In this document: positions 31,413-42,379 of the stretch, one piece after another
How the letters are laid out: the number at the start of each line of letters is the position of its first letter
How positions within the stretch are numbered: position 1 is the first letter of the stretch
From: Piromyces finnis
Lineage: Eukaryota > Neocallimastigomycota > Neocallimastigomycetes > Neocallimastigales > Neocallimastigaceae
Direction of reading: 5' to 3'
Length of the DNA: 64,000 nucleotides
Assembly (NCBI GenBank): GCA_002104945.1
Contig: MCFH01000007.1
Location: forward strand, 668,001-732,000
Translations under genes and position numbers: made by a program
The notes under the pieces: model-generated
What the model was told of the DNA's origin: nothing
What the model saw: the letters and a program-made list of their open reading frames with translations, nothing else
Databases searched by the model: none

Positions 31413-33001
31413 TTGATGATGATGATGATGATGATAAGAATAAGAATAAGAATAAGAATAAGAATAAGAATAAGAATAAGAATAAGAATAAGAATAAGAA
31501 TAAGAATAAGAATAAGAATAAGAATAAGAATAAGAATAAGAATATGAATATGAATATGAATATGAATATTATCATAATTTTACGATAATAAATTTTGGTT
31601 AAAATTTACACAATCGGAAAAATTATAAATTAAAAATTTATATATATATGAAATTATTGGGTGAATTGATTTTTAATTTCTTTTTGTTTAATCGTATATT
31701 TTGAATTTAAAATCATATATTAATTTTTTATTTAATATATGATTAATATATGGTTTTTATTTTTTGATTAATAAATCACATGGATACGGATCACCGCATT
31801 AAAAGTTTATACACTTTAGTTTTTTTTTGGCAATGAAAGTTGTATCAACACTTACATGATTAATAAAGTTCATAAAATTATGACGATTAAAAAAATAATA
31901 TATGAATATCTCATTATTAACAATATATTAATAAAGGAAAAATACTACGCATGTCATTACTAAAGGGTAATAGGATATTACATCCATAAACACATAAGTA
32001 ATATTACATCACACAATTGCAAAGACATAAATTTTATATATAATAATATTTAATAATAATAATATAATAGTAATAAAAATAGTAATAATAGTAAAAGGAA
32101 ATTTTAAAAAAGAATTATTAACTGTTAAATAGAAATTAAGGATCTACAACTATTCCATCCATCACATAAAATGGAATATTGATAGTATATAAATTAAATA
32201 TTCATATTTTATATCTAATTTAGAATTTAAACTATTTATATTAAATGCATAACAGTTAATTAATATATAGTTAATGCTTTTAATAATTAATGCTATTGAA
32301 GTTTCTACCTTTAAAAAAAATGACTGACTTTAAAATTTTTTTTATTAGTAAATTAAAAAATTGGAATATTAAAAAAAAATTTTTTTTAAAAAAAAACTAA
32401 AACTTTATTTAATATTATTTTATATTAAAATTAATTTAATAAATTAAATTTTATTATTTCCCAATTTATTTCATTAAAAATCTTGTAATCCTGAAAAAAA
32501 ATTTTTTCAGTCACAAATTTGATTTGGTCAATAGACAAAAAAGGAGTTTTTAATTAATTTTAAAAAATAAATAAAAATTTATTATAAGTATTGTTATATT
32601 ACTTTATAAAAAATAAATAGAATTAAGGTTTATATACCATTTTCACTTATTAATCATAAATAAGAGACGCCTCTTTTTCATTTAATTTTAAACTCATTTA
32701 TACAGAAAAGGAAAAATTAATTGATTAATTCAGTTGCCATATAAAATGACTAATTCTCTTTTTTTTTTTTTTTTTTTTAATTCATTTCTTGTAACTTCTT
32801 TAATTGTTATTTAATAGTAATAATTAGCTATTATAGTTAAGAAGGAATTAAATTAGTTTATAATAGAAAAGTATAAAAATAAAATAAATATTGATTATTT
32901 ATTAATAAAATAAAAATAAAATATAAAAACAAAAATAAAAATTAAATAATAAAAAATATAAAATATAAAATATATAGAATATATAAATATAAAAAATAAA
33001 A
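30289..33001. other. Divergent promoter region of GH1 pair 2, with compound microsatellite
   Basis: This 2.7-kb spacer is not visibly palindromic apart from the gene ends. It contains the large microsatellite at 31115-31572. The block AATGATTTTAATGGTAAACT at about 30604 resembles AATCATTTTAATGGTCAACT at about 46088 upstream of copy 5, suggesting that these promoters share ancestry. No gene is seen. Confidence 0.65.
31115..31572. repeat. Compound microsatellite (AAT, GAT, AAGAAT), partly duplicated
   Basis: Order along the plus strand: (AAT)n, then TTAGAATATTAATAATTAG, (AAT)n, (GAT)6 and (AAGAAT)n. The block ATTAATAATTAGAA-(AAT)n-(GAT)n-(AAGAAT)n is then repeated with a longer AAGAAT run, ending in (ATGAAT)n. 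The middle blocks at about 31185-31335 and 31340-31545 are a duplication of one another. It spans the frames at 31113-31547 and 31354-31575, which only translate the repeat. Confidence 0.9.
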
Positions 33002-34975
33002 ATGAAATCTCTTACTATTTTCACTACTTTATTAGCTGTTACTGCTGCTAAGAAGTGTATTGTCAAGGCTCCAGCTGATGACGTTACTGATGTTAACGCT
33101 CCAGCTGCCGATGGTAACATTGCTTCTGATGATGAAGCTGCTAATGTTGATGAACCAATTGCCGATGACATTGACTCCGCTGATGAAAAGTCTGATGCTG
33201 AAGCTCCAAAGGGTAAACTCCCAGCTAGTTTCAAGTGGGGTGCTGCTACCGCTGCTTACCAAGTTGAAGGTGCTTGGGATACCGATGGTCGTGGTGAATC
33301 CGTTTGGGATTACTTCACCCATCTTTACCCAAAGAACGTCGAATCTGGTGACAGAACTAACCCAGATTCCACTAACGGTAATGTTGCTTGTGATTCATAC
33401 CACAAGTTCGACGAAGATGTTAAAATGATGAAAATCATGAAGGCTAACCACTACCGTTTCTCCATCTCATGGTCTCGTCTTTTCCCAGATGGTGTTGCTA
33501 AGAAGGTTAACGGTAAATGGAATGTTAACGAAAAGGGTGCCGAATACTACGATATGATGATCGATACTCTTATTGAAAACGACATTACTCCATTAGCTAC
33601 TCTTTACCACTGGGATCTTCCATATGCTCTTCACGAAAAGTACGGTGGTTGGTTAGATTACCGTTCACAAGATGATTTCGCCAAATACGCCGAATTCTGT
33701 TTCGAACGTTTTGGTGACCGTGTTAAGGGATGGATCACCATTAACGAACCATGGGTTAACTGTGTTGGTGGTTACAAGAATGGACCAGGTAAAGCTCCAT
33801 ACAGATGTACTGGTGAAGCACCACGTAAGCTCCAAAACGACACTACTGGACTTGATTTAGAAGGAGGTTGTTCCTACGAAATTGGTCCATCTCAATACTA
33901 CAAGGGAGCAGAAGTTCTTCCAGCTGACCGTGCTCCACAAAGATTAGAAGAAGTCTGGTGTTCACACAACATTCTTATTGCCCACGCTAAGGCTGTCAAT
34001 GTTTACCGTAAGAAGTTCCAAAAGAAGCAAAAGGGTCTTATTGGTATTACCGTTGATGGTGAAGCTCAAATTCCATGGGAAGATGAAAACACCACACCAG
34101 AAGAATTAGAAAACAACAAGAAGTACGCCAACTTAGCCGCTGAATTCCGTATTGGTTGGTACTCTGATCCACCAATGACTGGTGACTACCCAGAATCCGT
34201 CAAGCAAAGAATGGGTAAGGATATGCCAGTCTTCACAGCTGAAGAAAAGAAGCTCTTAAAGGGATCATCATCCGATTTCTTAGGTTGGAACACCTACACT
34301 GCTCACTGGGCTGAACAAGCCAAGGATGAAGATGGTAAACTCATTGAACCACCAACTGAAGAAGAAGCCAGCTACGAAAACTCCAAGAAGGATATGTGGG
34401 ATGATAACTGTAGAGGCCGTGCTCCAGGATGGGTTTGTATTCCACCAACTCTTGGTTCACAAGCCGGTTCATCATGGAACACCAAGTATGGTCCAACTAT
34501 TCGTGTTGGTCTTAACTGGTTATACAACCGTTACAAGAGCATTCTTAAGAACGGTATCATTATTACCGAAAACGGTTGTGCTCAACCAAACTACAAGGTT
34601 AGTCGTGCCAATGATCAAGTTACCATTGACTACTTCAAGTCCATTGGTAAGGAAGAATATGCTGATGCTTACGATGAATCTATTATTGAAGATGAAAGCA
34701 ACATTGAAGGAACCATTCTCCACGATACTTACAGAATTGACTGGTACAAGCAATACCTTGAAAACCTTCGTCTTGCCTATGTCGAAGATGGTGTTGATGT
34801 TCGTGGTTACATGGCCTGGTCTTTAATTGATAACTTTGAATGGGAAAACGGTTACGAAACTCGTTTCGGTATGACCTACATTGACTTCTACAATGACAAG
34901 GAACTTACTCGTATTCCAAAGGATTCTCTTACTTTCCTTGCTGAATGGTTCATGGAAAACGTTGAACAAGAATAA
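33002..34975 (+). CDS. cel1A: Secreted GH1 beta-glucosidase, copy 4 (657 aa)
   Basis: This has the same GH1 enzyme layout as copy 3: signal peptide, acidic linker without the extra Thr, Glu249 and Glu523 catalytic pair, no dockerin. It is the only copy with amino-acid replacements, both at the C-terminus: Tyr645 to Phe (SLTFLAEW) and Thr651 to Met (FMENVEQE). These lie outside the active-site motifs and are probably neutral. The leader (TATAAAAAATAAAAATG) differs from that of copy 3. The 3' flank starts TAAACATTTTAAACATTTTAA. It is transcribed away from copy 3. Confidence 0.95.
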   Translation: MKSLTIFTTLLAVTAAKKCIVKAPADDVTDVNAPAADGNIASDDEAANVDEPIADDIDSADEKSDAEAPKGKLPASFKWGAATAAYQVEGAWDTDGRGESVWDYFTHLYPKNVESGDRTNPDSTNGNVACDSYHKFDEDVKMMKIMKANHYRFSISWSRLFPDGVAKKVNGKWNVNEKGAEYYDMMIDTLIENDITPLATLYHWDLPYALHEKYGGWLDYRSQDDFAKYAEFCFERFGDRVKGWITINEPWVNCVGGYKNGPGKAPYRCTGEAPRKLQNDTTGLDLEGGCSYEIGPSQYYKGAEVLPADRAPQRLEEVWCSHNILIAHAKAVNVYRKKFQKKQKGLIGITVDGEAQIPWEDENTTPEELENNKKYANLAAEFRIGWYSDPPMTGDYPESVKQRMGKDMPVFTAEEKKLLKGSSSDFLGWNTYTAHWAEQAKDEDGKLIEPPTEEEASYENSKKDMWDDNCRGRAPGWVCIPPTLGSQAGSSWNTKYGPTIRVGLNWLYNRYKSILKNGIIITENGCAQPNYKVSRANDQVTIDYFKSIGKEEYADAYDESIIEDESNIEGTILHDTYRIDWYKQYLENLRLAYVEDGVDVRGYMAWSLIDNFEWENGYETRFGMTYIDFYNDKELTRIPKDSLTFLAEWFMENVEQE

Positions 34976-35457
34976 ACATTTTAAACATTTTAATATTTAT
35001 TAAAAACAAAATAATAAAAATAATAAAAATAATAAAAAGTGTAAAGATAAAATAGAAAAAATACAAAATATAAAAATCAAAATCATAAATTATTTATTAA
35101 ATAGTATAAATAGTATAATATATAATAAATAGCATAATATAAATAATTCGAAAAACGCTAAAAATTTCAATACGTACTAAAAAATAAAATAAATAAAAAA
35201 TATAAATTATTAATAAAAAAAAATAAATTTAAATTATTTATAATGTATTTTTCATTTATTGTTTTATTTAATCATTTAAATAATTAAATGCTTAGATAAT
35301 TTTTTAAAAAAAGTTATAAATTTTAAAGTTGTTAATTTGGTACTTTGTTTAGTAATATGTATTAGTAATATAGAAATAATGGTATTAATTTTTTTTTAAG
35401 ATTAATAATAATAATTCAAAAGAATGAAAAGGGCTTGACTCCTAACCCCCTTTTTTT
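34976..35457. other. Intergenic DNA 3' of GH1 copy 4
   Basis: AT-rich with A-rich stretches and no gene. A short GC-richer patch (GGGCTTGACTCCTAACCCCC at about 35429) abuts the 5' end of a LINE fragment. Confidence 0.6.
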
Positions 35458-36198
35458 ATTCAACTTAATTCCAACAGTCCTATCAATAATAATGAAAATG
35501 TTAATATCAGTAGAGATATCAATAATAATAATGGTAATAGTAGTAATAGAAATAATAATATTAGTAATAATAGCAATAGTGAAGATAATAATTCTAATTT
35601 AGATAGTAATTTAATAAATAATAGTTCTAATAATCCGGTGAATATTAATGTGTATGATTATTCTGGTGTGTGCAATACAATATCTAAATTCCTTCTTGGG
35701 GGAAAAAGTTTTAACAATATCAATTCAAGGGAATAAAAAGAACTTTGCAAGTGTCAGATTCAATCGGGCACTAACGAAGGAACACCATTCTTGACGGTAA
35801 CAGCGGAACTTCTAACTAAAATCATGCTTTTTATTATTGACCAGCAATGGTTAATGTTCAAAAGGAGGTTTGATAGCCAAGAGCGTCAATGCTGAAGAAA
35901 TAGTAAGACAGGCCAGGAGGGCCAGCACACCCAATAGAGATCATAATTTTGTCCCATGATAAAATTTTGATCTTTGGCTCAGTGTCCTATTGGAAGTTAA
36001 ATACAATTATTATACTTTAGTATAATAGTAGCTTTTTTACTTTAATTAAAATCACTAGAATACATTATACCCAATTTTTATTTAAACATTTTTTTTTTTT
36101 TTTATTTTTAATTTTTATTTTTTATAACATGTATTATAATTTTAATTAAATTAATAGTAAAGTTTAAATATATTTGAGGCCATTAAAAAAAAAAAAAA
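35458..36198 (+). mobile_element. LINE family A 3' copy with poly(A)
   Basis: This starts within the Asn/Ser-tract coding region (AATTCCAACAGTCCTATCAA), continues through the C-terminal domain, stop, hairpin (36009-36026) and 3' untranslated region, and ends in a poly(A) run at about 36185-36198. The coding part is disrupted: TAA at about 35734 and several small indels. It is a short, 5'-truncated, inactive insertion. No convincing target-site duplication was found. Confidence 0.85.
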
Positions 36199-36529
36199 GC
36201 ATTTTTTTGTCCCATAGCAAACTTTGATTAATGAAGCCAGGTTCCACTAGAATTCAAATTCAATTATTATATTCAAATATTCAAGAATAATGAACCTTCA
36301 CTATTTACTAGGATCATATTATATGATATGTCCATTTTCTTATTCGTTTATTTTTAATTAGGTTTATTTATTAAATTTTTATTTTTTAATTTTTAAATAC
36401 ATATATATTTTAATTTTAATTAAAATAAAGACTTTAAAATATGTGCTATCGTTAAAAAAAATAAAAAAAATAATAAAACTTTATATAAATTTATATTTAG
36501 TTTTTAAATTATAAGACTTTCATCAATAT

Positions 36530-36700
36530 ACCAATAATAGCAGGAATATATAGTGGATTGTATTATTTCTTATCTGATTAATCATATTCCTAAATTTAAA
36601 TATATATATATATATATAGTACAAATTATATAGAGCTATTAATAAAAAAAAAAAGTTAAAGAAACATGAAAATGTTAAAACAGTTAGGCACATTAAATAC
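36530..36700 (+). mobile_element. Highly decayed LINE family A relic
   Basis: GATTGTATTATTTCTTATCT through CATATTCCTAAATTTAAA matches the region coding NCIISHLVNYIPKFRK in intact copies. AAACATGAAAATGTTAAAAC matches the codons for KHGDVKAV. Between and after these the sequence is lost in AT-rich DNA. It is much older than the neighbouring copy at 35458. Confidence 0.55.
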
Positions 36701-39700
36701 TAGAGTTACTAAATTATTTAATCTAATTTTTGTCGCAATAATATTATTATTAATTATACTGGGAGTATTAATAATATTAATAAAAATAATGGAATAATTA
36801 ATACTCTTGGTTTTTTAAAGATTTTATTTCTAAAATCTTAGTATATATATATTAAAAAAAAAATATTAATATATTTTTGTTTATTGAAAAAGAAAAAATC
36901 GATGACTATTAAGAAACTAACAATATAAACAAGGATAAAAAAAATAGTAATAATATCAATGATAATTTTTTTAAATTCAAATAGTTTTGTTAATACAAAT
37001 AAACTATTAGTTAATTAGTTAATTAGTTAATAATTTAAGAAATTTTTTTTTTTTAGATGAAAAGAATAGGAAGATGAAATAAGCTCTTAAAATATCGAGG
37101 TAAACCGATATTTCTTTAAAATAATAATTATTATCTTCACTCTTAAAATAAAAGAAAAAGAAAAAAGAATGAATTATACCATTTTAATCAAGATATGTAT
37201 TATGTATTATAGTGTTGTATTTAAAAATAACACCAAATACAATAAATTTATAAACTATATTCATATCCTTACATGTAAATTAATATTCAAATGCAATGAT
37301 AATATTATTTCATTAATTTTGAATTAAAAATACTAAAAGAAACATAAATAGAATAAATACAAAGTTAAATTTTAAAAATAAAAGCTTTATAAAAAAATAG
37401 TTTTTTTTTAAACATAATTGACAATTCAAAAGATTTAAATTTTATTAAGAAAAAAATATTATAAAAGCATAAATATTAAATAATTTATTAATATTGTTAA
37501 TCATGTTATAGTAAACAATACAATATCTCTAATTTCATTTACTGTTTTTGTTATATGCAAAATTTTTAGTATTAACAGAGTGTTTAATACATATTGCTAT
37601 TTTCAAAATTCATTGTATTTAAATAATGCTTAATTTGTAATGTTTTGCACAAAAACTATTAAATTAGAAATTTATTTTATTATGTTCAAAATTCATAATA
37701 TTAAAAGGTTATTTAATTTATCTTTGTAATTTTTAATAAAAATGTTTCTATTAATTCAAAATTCATAATATTTAAAAGACATTGAATTTATTTTTGTAAT
37801 TTTTCAGAAAATGTTTTTGTTAAATTCAAATTAACCATTCATAAGATATCAATATTACCTAACATTCAATACAATTTATAATATGATTTTATAGAAAAAC
37901 TTTATTTTTATATTTCTTTTTTTTTTCTCTCTCTTTTCAAATAGGAAATGTAATACATGAAAATTTAAACAGGTGTTGCGGGAATAATCATTGAAATCAA
38001 GTACGAATATCACTTTTGAAATTGAGGTTATTCAAAATATTTATATATATATATCATTATATAAATAATAATTTCAATAATGAAACTTTTCTATGGAACT
38101 TTTGTAAAATCATAAATATTGAATGTTTATCATCACTCCACTTAGTCTTGGTTTTATTAATTTTCTGAATTCAATTAAGTATTAAATCATATTTTCTTTT
38201 TGAATTTAATACTTAAATTTATATATATTGTTTTATTATATTTTTATTATATTCCTTATATTTATTATTCTAGTTTCTATCATACACTTTTTAATATCAA
38301 TATAATTTTGTAAATGAATATATTTTAATAAATGATTAATATTTTTAATAAAAACTTTTATATTGAAACATTTATGTAATATATATATATAAAAAAAAAA
38401 GTTTATTATAAAAAATGATTTATCTTTTAGATTTTAGATTTCTTGCCTATTTAATTTCTGCCATTTTCTAAAATTCTACTATTGCTTTCATCTTGGTTTA
38501 GTGTCTTCATTATTCTAATATAAATTGTTGAAAGATAGTAATAATAAATCTGTATTTATTGTACATAATATTTAGTTAACTTCTTTTTTTTTTGTTATAA
38601 AATAAAAAAAAAATAATTATTTTAAAACTCACCTCGAATAATAAAGCAATAATAAAAGATATTATAAAAAGAATTAATCTCAAGCTACTATTTATATTAA
38701 TAATTATAATATATATCATTTCAAAAATTTCATGGATTAAATAGAATATAAAAACAATTTTGAATGAAGAGGTTTTATTATATTTTCCTTTTATTATATT
38801 TGATTTTAATTAATTTTGTATTAATATTAATAATAAGTTAGATTTTTCTTTTATTTTTATTTTTAATATTTAAATGAATTACTTTTTTTAGTCTAAACAA
38901 ATTTTTATATATTGAATTAATTATTACTCACAAATATAACAGAATACATAATTAACAATATGTATAATATCATAAGCACATTAAATAAAATTGAATATAT
39001 ATTTATATTGAATATTATTATACGTATAACATTGAGTAACTAATATTTATAAAGAGTAAATTATATACAAGATTGTTAGATTGTTGGTTAATATTATGAT
39101 TTTCATATACAATATTAAATCACGAAGTGGTTAAATACTTGATAGTTACAATAAATATAATAGATAATAGTATAAGGATTGATTTTTTAGAAATGCCACA
39201 AATATTAAGTTCCTTCATTTTGTGTTATTTAATTTAGATATAATAATTTTATTTTGTTTTATTTTTATAATTTTACTTTGTTTATTTATATATAATTATT
39301 CATTCGTATGTTTATACCGATATTTTAAATATAAAAAGAAAAAATAAAAAAAAAATGTTTTTCTTAAAAAATATAAACTTTAAATATTATTAAAATAAAT
39401 TCTAATTTATTTGTAATGCTTATTTGATGATTCAGGTGGTACAAAATTTTTTAAATTAAAATATTATCAAAAATTATATTAATAAGAATATGAATTTGTT
39501 ATTTATTTATTTATTTGCTACTACTTCAATATAGCTTTTTAATTCATAAACATCTTTTTGTATAATATATAAATATAAATAACAACAACACATCAATGTT
39601 ATTATTTTTGAAATAAAAAAATTAAAAATAAAAAGATTATATAAAATAAATCATTTTTTAAAAAGAAAAAAAAGTGAATTTCATTGAGAAAACTTTTTTT

Positions 39701-39947
39701 AATTAAAATAGAAAAATTCAATTAATGAAAAGGGTTAGAAAAATGACAGTGTAACCTGACCATTGTTATTATTTAAATTTAAAAAAATGGTCATCTTTAC
39801 CATTTCTATAAATAATATTACTTGTAATATTATTACTACTAATAATGGGGTTATTATTATCTCTAATAATATTACTATTATTTTTTACTATTATTAATTA
39901 AAAAAACAACTATTTTAATGATTTTTTGTTATGACTTGAAAATTTGG
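36701..39947. other. Long intergenic stretch, no gene
   Basis: About 3.2 kb of AT-rich DNA without a protein-like frame on either strand. It contains a minisatellite (37602-37830, listed separately) and TA-dinucleotide runs. It may hold further unrecognisably old transposon DNA. Confidence 0.6.
37602..37830. repeat. Degenerate minisatellite, unit about 70-80 bp
   Basis: TTCAAAATTCAT begins units at about 37602, 37685 and 37757, and a shortened unit (TTCAAATTAACCATTCAT) follows at about 37826. Units carry TTTGTAATTTTT in the middle and AAAATGTTT near the end. It is non-coding. Confidence 0.6.
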
Positions 39948-39961
39948 ATTAATTTAGTTTA
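39948..39961 (+). repeat. Target-site duplication, left copy
   Basis: ATTAATTTAGTTTA directly precedes the T run that marks the 3' tail of the minus-strand LINE. The same 14 bases occur at 42366-42379 directly beyond its 5' end. Confidence 0.8.
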
Positions 39962-42365
39962 TTTTTTTTTTTTTTAGACTAGGAAGAGAATATACATCTT
40001 TTATTTATTTACTTATTTAATTAGTGATATTATATAATATTAGGTGATAATACATATTGATATTGATATAATAAATAATAAATAAAAATAATAAAATATA
40101 TATAAATAAAAATATAAATATAAAAAAATATAAAATAATTATTTAAGTTGCATAAAAGTTCAATGAACTCTACAATTTGTACTGTGTGGGATTGGTCCCT
40201 ACCTAATAAATTAAATGAAATAAAAAAAAGAAGTAACATCAGGTATGATAGTGTGGTGTCCACTAAACTCTCCCATGAGCTCATAATGTTTTCATTCGAA
40301 TTTGAGGAAATACTAACATTGAACCCTGTGTACGGAACATTGGAAATGTTCCTTTGCCATATCAGTACGACGTCGGCGCTCTTGATTACGTTAGGTGTCT
40401 TACTAAACCTATCAAAAAGTAGCTTCATAGAGCTACTAATGATAGGGATTGTTTTAGTAAGAAAAGCCGCGAGACCCTCTACATATGGAACATGAGACCC
40501 CGATGAACTGTAAAGCTGTTCATTCAAATGTCTTTGTTCCGCCTTATCGATTTGTAGCTCATCATAAGCTAAAGTTCCACCAAGAAGGAACGTAAAAATA
40601 TAGTTATAAATTGTTTTTCTTACTTCCGTTTCGGGGAGTAAGTATGTGATGAATTGATTCTTATATTTATTGTAAAAAAGGGTAAAAAGATCGTCAAGAA
40701 AGCTAAGTGAAGAAGCTCTGTATTCAGAGAATGCAGAACATTCTAATATCCAATGATAAAAAGATTGTTCGTCATATCCGCAACATGGACTGACACGAGG
40801 GCAGTCAGGAGTAACTCTATTACTGGCAATAGCAATTCGGGTAGTATTTTCATAACCGCATCGAATACGAATAATCCAGGTAATTCCTAAATTTAAGTAA
40901 GGTTTGTTGAGACCGATATGCATTAGGCGATTTGAATTAAGGAATTTGTTGTTAGTATATCTGAGGGCTTTACTTCCATTATTTAAGCTACTATTATTCC
41001 AATAATGTTCTCTAATATCTTTAGTACTTTTAATATTAATTTTCATAAGCTTCTTATGTAGTGAATAAGATTCTTTGGCCCAAGAGTAATGAGACATGGG
41101 AGGAATAGATCGGACGAGATCTTTAATAATACAATTTGATTTTCTCCATTTAACAAAGCATTTCAATTGTTGCGCAGCACAAATACCTGAAAGGGTAGGA
41201 ATCTTCATATCTCTTGTAAGAGCATACAGACTAATAAATGAATTTCGTTCAAAAACAAAATCTTTGTTATTAAAACTTTTATTGTGAAAGCTATTGACAC
41301 TCCATAAAACAGCAGTATTGGTAAGAGATTGGACTCTTCTAGTTCTATTTTTGTTGGAACCAAGTAAAGGAGCATAATAAGAGACTTTGCTTAAAATATA
41401 AGAATGAATTACTATATTTTTTAAGCCAATAGGAACACAATTGTTGGTGAGGAAGTTCCTAAAAGAGAATAAAGATTTCTGAACTTTTTTGTACATACTA
41501 GACAGAATAGGAGTCAGAGAAAGATCTTCGTCGAATGGGATTCCAAGATAAGTATAACAAGAAACCTTTGGAAATGAGTACATACCGATGTAAAATGTTG
41601 GGTCGACATAACTAGGGGATCTATTAAAGTTAATAGGTTTAACAACAATAGTTGCACATTTATTTATTCCAAGAGACATTTTATTTAAATTAGCCCAATC
41701 AAGGACTAGATTGAGCATCTTTTGAAGGTTCTTCTTACTAGGAGCAATCAAAACAATGTCATCAGCGAAAAGGCCACCACAACAACGTTTATTTCCTAAG
41801 CTAACTCCAAGCCTTTCACATTTATTTAAAATATCATTGATAAAGAGGTTAAAAAGTATAGGAGAAAGAGGACATCCTTGTCTTACACCACGGTTTATAG
41901 GGAATTTATTGGAAAGCATATCCAAAAAACGTGCACGAGCTTTAGAGGTAGAGTAGAGATTATTGAGAAAATCAAAACATTTACCACGTATACCTAATTT
42001 ATATAACTTTGTAAGGATATTAAAAATAGGAACTGAGTCGTATGCTTTTTTAAGTTCTAGAAAGGCGACATAAGTGACTTTTCCTTTAAATTTTCTTCTT
42101 TGACAGAATTCTCTAATGGAAACAAATAAGCTAATACATTCTTCTTTATTGCGAAAACCAAATTGTTCAGATCTTATAAAATTATGAAGAAGAGCATACT
42201 TTGAAATTCTATCAGTTAAAATTTTTGAAATGATTTTAAGACCTACATTGATGAGAGAAATACCACGATAATTATTACAGTCTGAAAGATCGCCTTTCTT
42301 TGGAATAGAAACAATGGAAGCAGAGTTCCATTTCAAAGGAAAGGAACCATTCCTAATTTTATTAA
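39962..42365 (-). mobile_element. 5'-truncated non-LTR retrotransposon (LINE), family B
   Basis: The element is on the minus strand, with its short poly(A) tail seen as T at 39962-39975 and its 5' end at 42365. It is flanked by the 14-bp target-site duplication ATTAATTTAGTTTA (39948-39961 and 42366-42379). Its reverse transcriptase is clearly related to family A but diverged along its whole length and lacks the Asn/Ser tract. The 5' truncation removes everything before the RT motif that starts SIPKKGDLS. Its 3' untranslated region shares no obvious sequence with family A. Confidence 0.88.
40030..42336 (-). CDS. LINE reverse transcriptase, family B, partial, motif A Asp replaced
   Basis: This is an open frame of 768 codons read from a TTG; the frame is truncated by the 5' end of the element and no true start exists. 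Visible motifs: SIPKKGDLSDCNNYRGISLI, motif A AFLELKKAYDSVP, motif B GVRQGCPLSPILFNLF, motif C FADD, YTYLGIPFD, and a zinc-knuckle-like cluster near CPRVSPCCGYDEQSFYHW with a later Cys. In motif A the first Asp, which is a metal-binding catalytic residue in reverse transcriptases and present in family A (AFLDLRKAYD), is Glu here (codon GAA). The copy is therefore probably catalytically dead although its frame is intact. The last 60 or so codons read through hydrophobic AT-rich DNA and may be untranslated region without a conserved stop. Two plus-strand frames over it are shadows. Confidence 0.82.
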   Translation of the reverse strand: MKWNSASIVSIPKKGDLSDCNNYRGISLINVGLKIISKILTDRISKYALLHNFIRSEQFGFRNKEECISLFVSIREFCQRRKFKGKVTYVAFLELKKAYDSVPIFNILTKLYKLGIRGKCFDFLNNLYSTSKARARFLDMLSNKFPINRGVRQGCPLSPILFNLFINDILNKCERLGVSLGNKRCCGGLFADDIVLIAPSKKNLQKMLNLVLDWANLNKMSLGINKCATIVVKPINFNRSPSYVDPTFYIGMYSFPKVSCYTYLGIPFDEDLSLTPILSSMYKKVQKSLFSFRNFLTNNCVPIGLKNIVIHSYILSKVSYYAPLLGSNKNRTRRVQSLTNTAVLWSVNSFHNKSFNNKDFVFERNSFISLYALTRDMKIPTLSGICAAQQLKCFVKWRKSNCIIKDLVRSIPPMSHYSWAKESYSLHKKLMKINIKSTKDIREHYWNNSSLNNGSKALRYTNNKFLNSNRLMHIGLNKPYLNLGITWIIRIRCGYENTTRIAIASNRVTPDCPRVSPCCGYDEQSFYHWILECSAFSEYRASSLSFLDDLFTLFYNKYKNQFITYLLPETEVRKTIYNYIFTFLLGGTLAYDELQIDKAEQRHLNEQLYSSSGSHVPYVEGLAAFLTKTIPIISSSMKLLFDRFSKTPNVIKSADVVLIWQRNISNVPYTGFNVSISSNSNENIMSSWESLVDTTLSYLMLLLFFISFNLLGRDQSHTVQIVEFIELLCNLNNYFIFFYIYIFIYIYFIIFIYYLLYQYQYVLSPNII

Positions 42366-42379
42366 ATTAATTTAGTTTA
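42366..42379 (+). repeat. Target-site duplication, right copy
   Basis: ATTAATTTAGTTTA is identical to 39948-39961 and abuts the 5' end of the family B LINE. Confidence 0.8.

Noticed and set aside
31113-31547. 144-codon frame of Ile, Met and Arg
   Set aside because: It is a pure microsatellite translation.
31115-31572. CRISPR-like array
   Set aside because: The repeats are simple microsatellites without unique spacers, and the genome is eukaryotic.
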